From Rhodoferax sp. BAB1 (GTDB lineage: Bacteria > Pseudomonadota > Gammaproteobacteria > Burkholderiales > Burkholderiaceae_C), in contig NZ_CP054424.1 of assembly GCF_013334205.1 (NCBI RefSeq), positions 2,810,001-2,874,000 of the forward strand: a DNA stretch of 64,000 nt. The letters are read 5' to 3'. Below the pieces are notes generated by a model. The model worked only from the letters and a program-made list of their open reading frames with translations, was not told the DNA's origin and did not search any database. Of the stretch, positions 57,813-64,000 are shown one piece after another. Position numbers and translations under genes: made by a program. The first letter of the stretch is position 1. Each line of letters begins with the position of its first letter.

Positions 57813-60107
57813 ATGTCGCACCCTCTTCTCGCCCAGTACGTCAACGCGGCCCATGCCGCCAACCAGCAAGGACAGCCTGCCAAGGCGGTCGAATACAGCC
57901 AGCTGGCGCTGGCGCTGAACCCGGGCATACCCGAAGCGTGGTTCAACTTGGGCATCGCACAAGCCCGGCTGGGCCAGAAGCAGGCCGCCATCACCGCCCT
58001 TGAGCAGGCACGCTTGCGATCCATGGGCTCGGCCGTCGGACTCAACAGCATCGGGCTGCATCTGCTCGAACTGGGGGCGCTGGAGTCGGCCGAAACCTGC
58101 CTGCGACGTGCCATTGATCTGATGCCTCAATTCGCCTACGCACACTCGAACCTGGGCAAGCTATACCGCAAGCGCAAGTTGCCAGAAAAGGCCAAAGAGC
58201 ATGTACTTCGCGCCATCGAACTGGCCCCCCAGGAACCCCTGCTGCATGTCAACCTAGCCGGAATATGCATCGATCTGAAGCGGTATGCAGATGCAGAACA
58301 GGCAGCCCGTCGCGCCATTGAGCTGGCTCCTGGCCAGGCCCAAGCCTGGGTCAATCTTTCGGCTGCCCTGCACAAACAGCACAGACTCGATGAAGCGGAG
58401 GCCGCCACACGCAAGGCCCTGGCGTTGGCCGAGGAACTCCCGGAAGCCTGGGAAAGCCTGGGGGTGATTCGCGTCGGGCAACACCGGTTCAAGGAAGCCG
58501 AAACAGTATTCAAGAAATCAGTAGCACTGAATCCCCTGTCCGCGGAGGCCTGGGCCGGTCTGGGCGCCATGTATGGGCTTCAATCCCGCCACGCGCATGC
58601 TGAAACTGCTTTTCGGAAATCTGTTGAGCTAGACCCGCATGCCGCTTCCGCGTGGTGTCAATTGGGCCTCGCGCTTAAGGAACTCAAGCGAGTTGACGAA
58701 GCGATGGGCTGCTTGCGCAAGGCCCATGCCCTGGACCAAGCACTCGACTACCTGCTTTGCTGGAAGCTCATAACGCAGGCCGCCGAGTGCGACTGGAGCG
58801 ATCGGGAACGTGAGATCCACGAGCTAGCTTTAGGTTTGCAAGACGGACGGGCTTTTGCAGACCCCCTCAGCTTCATAGCACTGCTGGATGCCCCCAAAAT
58901 ACAGCGGATCACAGCTGAACGCTACGCAAAACAGGAACATCTGACCCCGTCGCCCCCCCTCGCACCAGCGCCCGGGGACGGACGTCGCCTCAGGATCGGC
59001 TACTTCTCGGCCGACTTCCGTGATCATCCGGTAGCCCAACTGCTTGTAGAGTCACTGGAGTTGCATGACAGATCGCGCTTCGAGGTATTCGGTTTTTCCT
59101 TTGGCGCAGAATCCACCAGCCCGCTGGGCCAGCGCATCGCCAAAGCCTTCGATCGTTTCCTCGACGTAGGCGAGATGAGCGACGCGCAGGTGATTATTCT
59201 GGCCCGCGAGCTGAAGCTGGACATCGCGATCAACTTGGGCGGGTACACGGCCGGACAGAGAACTAACCTGTTTGCTCAGCGAGTCGCTCCTATCCAAGTG
59301 AACTACCTGGGATTTCCAGGCACCATGGGCGCCGAGTACATGGACTACCTGATCACGGATGCCGTGGCTTCCCCCCCGGGCAGTGAGCCTTTTTATACCG
59401 AGAAGCTGGCCCGCGTGCCCAACTGCTTCATGCCCCACGACAGCCAGCAGACCATCTCTGACCACACCCCGCCACGCAGCGAATTCGGTTTGCCCGAGAC
59501 AGGGTTCGTTTTTTGCTGCTTCAATAACTACTACAAGATCAGCCCTGAGGTATTCGATATCTGGATGCGCCTGCTCAAGGGTGTGGTCGGTTCTGTGCTG
59601 TGGCTCTCAGATGGTCCGGCTGTGGCCAAGGAGAATCTGCGCCGCGAGGCTGCCGCGCGTGGCGTGGATCCTGTCCGGCTGGTCTTTGCACGGCGCGTGG
59701 ATGCCATGGCTGATCACCTGGCACGCTACCGGCTGGCCGACCTTTTCCTCGACACCCTGCCCTACAACGCGCACACCACGGCCTGCGATGCCCTGTGGGC
59801 AGGTGTACCGGTCCTCACAAGGATGGGGCAATCTTTCGCCAGCCGGGTGGCGGCCAGCCTGCTGCACGCTGTAGGCCTACCAGAGCTGGTGACCGAATCC
59901 GCCGAGGACTACGAAATGCTGGCACTGGGTTTGGCGCTTAATCCCGCCCGACTGCGCCTCCTACGGCAACAGCTGTCCGACAAGCGGTTGACATCGCCAT
60001 TGTTCAGGACGGGGCAACTCACACGCGACATCGAGACCCTCTACACCACCATGCATCAGCGGCAAGTGGAGGGGGCAAAAGCCGAGAACATTGATGCCCG
60101 AACATAA
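57813..60107 (+). CDS. TPR-containing O-GlcNAc-transferase-like glycosyltransferase (GT41)
   Basis: 764 aa. Residues 1-320 are about eight or nine tetratricopeptide repeats (e.g. AWFNLGIAQARLGQKQAAI, AWVNLSAALHKQHRLDEAEA, AWAGLGAMYGLQSRHAHAET). The catalytic domain (about 375-740) matches SPINDLY/OGT: LRIGYFSADFRDHPVAQLL, DIAINLGGYTAGQRTNLFAQ, VNYLGFPGTMGAEYMDYL, and FCCFNNYYKISPEVFDIW followed by DTLPYNAHTTACDALWAGVPV. Bacterial members glycosylate proteins such as flagellin, pilin or adhesins. Starts 166 bp after tRNA-Met's terminator; its codon use looks more AT-tolerant than neighbours. Partner: the following FkbM gene. Confidence 0.9.
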   Translation: MSHPLLAQYVNAAHAANQQGQPAKAVEYSQLALALNPGIPEAWFNLGIAQARLGQKQAAITALEQARLRSMGSAVGLNSIGLHLLELGALESAETCLRRAIDLMPQFAYAHSNLGKLYRKRKLPEKAKEHVLRAIELAPQEPLLHVNLAGICIDLKRYADAEQAARRAIELAPGQAQAWVNLSAALHKQHRLDEAEAATRKALALAEELPEAWESLGVIRVGQHRFKEAETVFKKSVALNPLSAEAWAGLGAMYGLQSRHAHAETAFRKSVELDPHAASAWCQLGLALKELKRVDEAMGCLRKAHALDQALDYLLCWKLITQAAECDWSDREREIHELALGLQDGRAFADPLSFIALLDAPKIQRITAERYAKQEHLTPSPPLAPAPGDGRRLRIGYFSADFRDHPVAQLLVESLELHDRSRFEVFGFSFGAESTSPLGQRIAKAFDRFLDVGEMSDAQVIILARELKLDIAINLGGYTAGQRTNLFAQRVAPIQVNYLGFPGTMGAEYMDYLITDAVASPPGSEPFYTEKLARVPNCFMPHDSQQTISDHTPPRSEFGLPETGFVFCCFNNYYKISPEVFDIWMRLLKGVVGSVLWLSDGPAVAKENLRREAAARGVDPVRLVFARRVDAMADHLARYRLADLFLDTLPYNAHTTACDALWAGVPVLTRMGQSFASRVAASLLHAVGLPELVTESAEDYEMLALGLALNPARLRLLRQQLSDKRLTSPLFRTGQLTRDIETLYTTMHQRQVEGAKAENIDART

Positions 60108-60135
60108 TCGGCAACCTGTCGCCTGAAACCTGTCC

Positions 60136-61539
60136 ATGTCCGCCAAAATCACCCTCCGATTTGCCGACGGTATCGCTGTCGTCGTGCCTGATTCCCTCAA
60201 TCTGATCACCCCTTACGTACTCAAAGAGCAAGGGGACTGGTTCGAGGACGAAATCAAGTTCGTGCGTCAAGTCCTACGCCCGGGTGAAACAGCGATCGAC
60301 ATCGGGGCTAACTATGGGCTCTTCACCCTGAGCCTAGCCCAGTCCGTCGGTGGAGAAGGCAAGGTATGGGCATTCGAGCCCGCCTCATCAACTGCCGCAT
60401 TCCTGGCCGAAAGCATAGCCGCCAACCAATGGCGCCACATTACCCTGGACCAGCGCGCCCTTTCCGATCGCCAGGGAACAGCCAGGCTCTCACTGAACAC
60501 CCACGCCGAACTCAACGAGATCGTCCGCGAGGGCGGGGCGACCGGTTCGTTTGAGACCGTAGGCCTGACCACCCTCGATGCCGCCATGGCTGAGTATGGA
60601 TGGCAAAGCATAGACTTTTTGAAAATAGATGCTGAGGGCGAAGAGGCCGCCATCATCAAGGGCGGAAAGGATTTCTTCAGTACCTTATCGCCCTTGGTCC
60701 AATACGAAGTCAGGGCAGTAACGCAGTTGCATGTGGAACTGGTGCATGCGTTCAAGACGATCGGGTATGAGTCGTACCGCCTGGTTCCCGGCCTTGATCT
60801 GCTCGTTCCTTTTGTTCCTGAAGATCCCGTGGATGGGTTCCTGCTGAACCTGTTCTGCTGCAAGCCCGACCGGGCACACTCCCTCGCTGAACAAGGACAC
60901 CTCATCCTGGCCAAAAATATGCGGCCTCGCGAGGAGCCTGCCATACTGGCGCGACTGAATGACCTCCAGCCCGGCCAATGGGAACAGGCACTCATCCGTT
61001 TTGCATATAGCCAGCAACTCCTCGATCACTGGAAGCAAACCGTCAGTCAAGGCCAATCAGGCGATCTGGAAACCGCACTGACCCTGCACAGCGCAGCGCA
61101 CCGGACAGACTGTCCTCTTGCGGACCGATACCAGGCGCTGCAAGCCTGCATGGAGTTGTTGACCACCCTGTGCCAGCAAAGGGCGACACCATCGCGTCTC
61201 ATCACCCTAGCCAGGGTGGCTCGCGAATTCGGTGCGCGTACAGTGGCAGTATCGGCGCTGAATGCGCTGATCAAATACCTCCAAGCCACACGACAGGTTG
61301 ATCTAGGCGAGCCTTTTTTGGCCGCGAGCAAGTATTTCGAAACGCTGGATCCCCGCGGCTCCATCATTGAATGGTTCATTGGATCCGTATTGGAGGAGTT
61401 CGAACGTGCCTCAGCCTACTCATCCTTTTATACGGGCACCAGCGCCATCCCTCGCCTGGAAAATATCCAGCGCACGGGCTTCGGGAGCCCCGAGATGGCG
61501 AGACGCCTGGAACTGGTGAAAAAAAAGTTGGCGCTATGA
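60136..61539 (+). CDS. FkbM-family methyltransferase with unknown C-terminal domain
   Basis: 467 aa. Residues about 40-235 are FkbM: motif I AIDIGANYGLFTLSLAQ, VWAFEPASSTAAFL and FLKIDAEGEEAAIIKG, the latter with the DAEG signature. The C-terminal 215 residues (from about 250) are mostly helical, with WEQALIRFAYSQQLLDHW and later LLTTLCQQRA-type repeats resembling but not clearly matching TPRs. FkbM enzymes O-methylate sugars. 28 bp after the GT41 gene, so the pair may glycosylate and then methylate one acceptor. The C-terminal domain is not recognised. Confidence 0.82.
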   Translation: MSAKITLRFADGIAVVVPDSLNLITPYVLKEQGDWFEDEIKFVRQVLRPGETAIDIGANYGLFTLSLAQSVGGEGKVWAFEPASSTAAFLAESIAANQWRHITLDQRALSDRQGTARLSLNTHAELNEIVREGGATGSFETVGLTTLDAAMAEYGWQSIDFLKIDAEGEEAAIIKGGKDFFSTLSPLVQYEVRAVTQLHVELVHAFKTIGYESYRLVPGLDLLVPFVPEDPVDGFLLNLFCCKPDRAHSLAEQGHLILAKNMRPREEPAILARLNDLQPGQWEQALIRFAYSQQLLDHWKQTVSQGQSGDLETALTLHSAAHRTDCPLADRYQALQACMELLTTLCQQRATPSRLITLARVAREFGARTVAVSALNALIKYLQATRQVDLGEPFLAASKYFETLDPRGSIIEWFIGSVLEEFERASAYSSFYTGTSAIPRLENIQRTGFGSPEMARRLELVKKKLAL

Positions 61540-61618
61540 TCCCGTTTACGCTGATCTCGCGACTTGGCAAGAGATCAGACCCCATCCCCTCTGAATCCAC
61601 AGCCTCTGGATATACACC

Positions 61619-62026
61619 ATGAACCGCTGTCTCCGCCCCTTGCTGCTGCAGTTCTCTGTAGTGCACCTGATTTTTTGCCTGGGCCTCATGGCAGGCCCCC
61701 TCCATGTCCTGGCCCAAAGCCAGACCGGGGTCCACCTCCCCCAGCGCATCCCGCCGATCTCGGTCAAGGCCCAACGCGGGACCTTGCGCATCACCATGCC
61801 GCCCGAGGTGCTGCTCAATGGCCAGCCCGCCCGTCTGGCACCGGGCGCGCGCATCCGCAACCGCAACAATCTGATCACGGTCTCGGGCACCTTCATAGGC
61901 GAGGACCTGCCCGTGCGCTACACACGCGACCCGCTGGGGCTGGTGTTCGAGGTCTGGGTGCTCAGCGCCGAGGAAGCCGCAGCCGACCCCCTGCCGCCGT
62001 CCTACAGCAGCCCACCGGCCAACTGA
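61619..62026 (+). CDS. Exported protein of unknown function
   Basis: 135 aa with an N-terminal signal peptide (hydrophobic LLLQFSVVHLIFCLGLMAG, probable cleavage after VLA-Q near residue 33). The mature part has VKAQRGTLRITMPPEVLLNG and ARIRNRNNLITVSGTFIGED, giving a small beta-rich domain, then an Ala/Pro tail. I do not recognise a family; similar short exported proteins sit next to miaB in related bacteria as I recall. No partner suggested. Confidence 0.75.
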   Translation: MNRCLRPLLLQFSVVHLIFCLGLMAGPLHVLAQSQTGVHLPQRIPPISVKAQRGTLRITMPPEVLLNGQPARLAPGARIRNRNNLITVSGTFIGEDLPVRYTRDPLGLVFEVWVLSAEEAAADPLPPSYSSPPAN

Positions 62027-62108
62027 GGCCGCAGCGGCGCCGATCCCCTGAACCACCGCCGGCTGTGACCCGGCCGCCGCCGGTCGCACCGGAGGCAAGG
62101 AGATACCC

Positions 62109-63440
62109 ATGAGCAAGAAAGTTTTCATCAAGACCTTCGGCTGCCAGATGAACGAGTACGACTCGGACAAGATGGCCGACGTGCTGGGCGCCGCCCAGGG
62201 TTACGAGCCCACGCAGGACGTGGAAGAGGCCGACCTGATCCTTTTCAATACCTGTTCGGTGCGCGAGAAGGCGCAGGAGAAGGTGTTTTCCGACCTGGGC
62301 CGTGTGCAGCACCTGAAGAAGAAGGGCGTGAAGATCGGCGTGGGCGGCTGCGTGGCCAGCCAGGAAGGTGCCGAGATCATCCGCCGTGCGCCCTATGTGG
62401 ACGTGGTCTTCGGCCCGCAGACCCTGCACCGCCTGCCTGAGCTGCTGAACGCACGTGAAGCGCAGAACCGGCCGCAGGTGGACATCAGCTTCCCTGAGAT
62501 CGAGAAGTTCGACCACCTGCCGCCGGCCAAGGTCGAGGGCGCCACCGCCTTTGTCAGCATCATGGAAGGCTGCTCCAAGTACTGCAGCTACTGCGTGGTG
62601 CCCTACACCCGTGGCGAGGAAGTGAGCCGCCCCTTCGAGGACGTGCTGGTGGAAATCGCCGGCCTGGCCGACCAGGGGGTCAGGGAAGTCAACCTGCTGG
62701 GGCAGAACGTGAACGCCTGGCGCGCGCCCATGGGGACATCCGGGGAAACCGCTGACTTCGCCACCCTGCTCGACTACGTAGCCGAGATCCCGGGCATAGC
62801 CCGCATCCGCTACACCACCAGCCACCCCAACGAGTTCACGCCCTCACTGATCGCGGCCTACGAGAAGCTGCCCAAGCTGGTCAGCCACCTGCATCTGCCG
62901 GTGCAACACGGCAGTGACCGCATCCTGATGGCCATGAAGCGTGGCTACACGGCGATGGAATACAAGAGCACGGTGCGCAAGCTGCGCGCCATCCGCCCCG
63001 ACATGTCCATCAGCAGCGACTTCATCGTCGGCTTTCCGGGTGAGACCGACGACGATTTCAGCCGGATGATGAAGCTGATCGAAGACGTGGGCTTCGACAA
63101 CTCCTTCAGTTTCATCTTCAGCCCGCGCCCGGGTACGCCCGCGGCCAATCTGCACGACGACACGCCGCATGAAGTCAAGCTCAAGCGCCTGCAGGCATTG
63201 CAGGCCGTCATCGAAGCGAATCTCAAGCAGATCAGCGCCAGCCGCGTCGGCACCATGCAGCGCATCCTGGTGGAAGGGCCATCCAAACGGGACGCCAGCG
63301 AATTGATGGGCCGCACCGAATGCAACCGCGTGGTGAACTTCAAGGCACCGCAACGGCTGATCGGCCAGATGCTCGACGTGAGCATCACCGAGGCGCTGCA
63401 CTACAGCCTACGCGGTGAGGTGGTGACGGCAAAAGCCTAG
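62109..63440 (+). CDS. miaB: tRNA-2-methylthio-N6-isopentenyladenosine synthase MiaB
   Basis: Radical SAM methylthiotransferase (443 aa) modifying A37. N-terminal MTTase domain with cysteines in [26 protein letters not shown] and GGCVASQEG for the second Fe-S cluster; radical [18 protein letters not shown] (CxxxCxxC); C-terminal TRAM domain ending [12 protein letters not shown]. Ribosome-binding AAGGAG seven bases before the ATG. The stop overlaps the convergent ffh stop. Confidence 0.97.
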   Translation: MSKKVFIKTFGCQMNEYDSDKMADVLGAAQGYEPTQDVEEADLILFNTCSVREKAQEKVFSDLGRVQHLKKKGVKIGVGGCVASQEGAEIIRRAPYVDVVFGPQTLHRLPELLNAREAQNRPQVDISFPEIEKFDHLPPAKVEGATAFVSIMEGCSKYCSYCVVPYTRGEEVSRPFEDVLVEIAGLADQGVREVNLLGQNVNAWRAPMGTSGETADFATLLDYVAEIPGIARIRYTTSHPNEFTPSLIAAYEKLPKLVSHLHLPVQHGSDRILMAMKRGYTAMEYKSTVRKLRAIRPDMSISSDFIVGFPGETDDDFSRMMKLIEDVGFDNSFSFIFSPRPGTPAANLHDDTPHEVKLKRLQALQAVIEANLKQISASRVGTMQRILVEGPSKRDASELMGRTECNRVVNFKAPQRLIGQMLDVSITEALHYSLRGEVVTAKA

Positions 63441-64000
63441 AAGGGCTTGGGCATGCCCTTCATGCCCCCCATGCGTTTCATGAGCTTCATCATGCCGCCG
63501 CCCTTCATCTTCTTCATCATCTCCTGCATCTGCTCGAATTCCTTGAGCATGCGGTTGACGTCCTGAACCTGCACGCCCGCACCGGCGGCGATGCGGCGCT
63601 TGCGCGTGGCCTTGATGAGCTCGGGCTTGCGGCGCTCCAGCTTGGTCATGCTGTTGATGATGCCTTCCTTGCGGCGCAGGTCACGCTCGACCTTGTCGGT
63701 GTCGACCTGGCCGGCCTTGGCCGCCATCTGCGCGGGCAGCTTGTCCATCAGGCTGGAGAGGCCGCCCATCTGCTTCATCTGCTGCAGCTGGGCCAGGAAG
63801 TCGTTGAGATCGAAGCCCGCACCGCTCTTGACCTTGGCGGCCAGTTTCTGCGCGGCCTCCATGTCCACGCCGGCGGTGACCTGCTCGACCAGGGCCACGA
63901 TGTCGCCCATGCCCAGCACACGGCCGGCATGGCGCTGGGCGTCGAAGACCTCCAGGCCGTCGATCTTCTCGCTGGTGCCGGCAAACTTGATGGGCACGCC
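63437..64000 (-). CDS. ffh: Signal recognition particle protein Ffh (3' part, cut by window edge)
   Basis: The visible 187 residues are the end of the GTPase domain ([19 protein letters not shown]) and the methionine-rich M domain that binds 4.5S RNA and signal peptides: [40 protein letters not shown] [19 protein letters not shown] and a tail with [19 protein letters not shown]-terminal NG domain lies beyond the window. Confidence 0.96.
   Translation of the reverse strand, partial: GVPIKFAGTSEKIDGLEVFDAQRHAGRVLGMGDIVALVEQVTAGVDMEAAQKLAAKVKSGAGFDLNDFLAQLQQMKQMGGLSSLMDKLPAQMAAKAGQVDTDKVERDLRRKEGIINSMTKLERRKPELIKATRKRRIAAGAGVQVQDVNRMLKEFEQMQEMMKKMKGGGMMKLMKRMGGMKGMPKPF

Overview
The window looks like chromosomal DNA of a Gram-negative betaproteobacterium, order Burkholderiales, most likely family Comamonadaceae. 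This is inferred from GC-rich coding bias, the layouts pilMNOPQ-aroKB-dgt, mla genes with an embedded mlaA plus a yadGH-type ABC pair, gltBD, resB-ccsB with cytochrome c4, a Porin_4-type porin, and a tRNA-Met with encoded CCA. Genus cannot be fixed by reading alone. Almost all content is housekeeping; there is no rRNA, CRISPR array, prophage or plasmid region, and no gene-free stretch over 300 bp.

Layout. 1-5.2 kb (minus): ABC-2 exporter pair and the phospholipid-transport operon mlaFEDACB. 5.2-11.6 kb: glutamate synthase gltBD, with a rearranged 3' end. 11.6-12.5 kb: a REP-associated tyrosine transposase unit. 12.5-18.6 kb (minus): glycine-zipper lipoprotein, a methyltransferase-DUF1415-MFS-dgt chain, aroB, aroK. 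18.6-23.7 kb: type IV pilus assembly pilMNOPQ, divergent from penicillin-binding protein 1A. 26.5-28.4 kb: cyaY, lptM, lysA. 28.4-30.9 kb: an FNR-boxed diiron/MBL protein converging on msrPQ. 31-35.3 kb: cytochrome c maturation ccsB/resB and cytochrome c4. 35.3-38.6 kb: engB (apparently frameshifted), an alpha/beta hydrolase and two LpxL-type acyltransferases. 38.6-45.4 kb: metK with a long leader, then a surface-glycan group (GT9, GtrA, GT39, an unknown membrane protein and a sialidase-like propeller). 45.5-47.7 kb: groESL under sigma32/CIRCE signals. 47.8-51.3 kb: pgi-tal divergent from hexR with a HexR operator. 51.3-57.5 kb: DUF3047 lipoprotein, porin, orphan antitoxin, coq7, OsmC, ilvA, enoyl-CoA hydratase. 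57.5-61.5 kb: tRNA-Met, a TPR-GT41 glycosyltransferase and an FkbM methyltransferase. 61.6-64 kb: exported protein, miaB, and the 3' part of ffh.

Envelope biology dominates (Mla, Lpx, PBP1A, pilus secretin, porin, LptM, glycan genes), with clear regulatory logic at several points: a Crp/Fnr-type palindrome centred at -41.5 of the diiron gene, a perfect CIRCE overlapping a sigma32-like promoter at groESL, and a perfect HexR palindrome between hexR and tal-pgi. The most notable irregularities are a one-base loss in a C-run at the start of the essential engB, direct and inverted copies of the gltD 3' end, two long intergenic palindromes with a GTAC apex, a RAYT unit with matching ends, terminator hairpins abutting the starts of mlaF and resB, and a structured metK leader. 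No complete undescribed system is certain; the best candidates are the GT41-FkbM module beside tRNA-Met and the FNR-boxed diiron gene.
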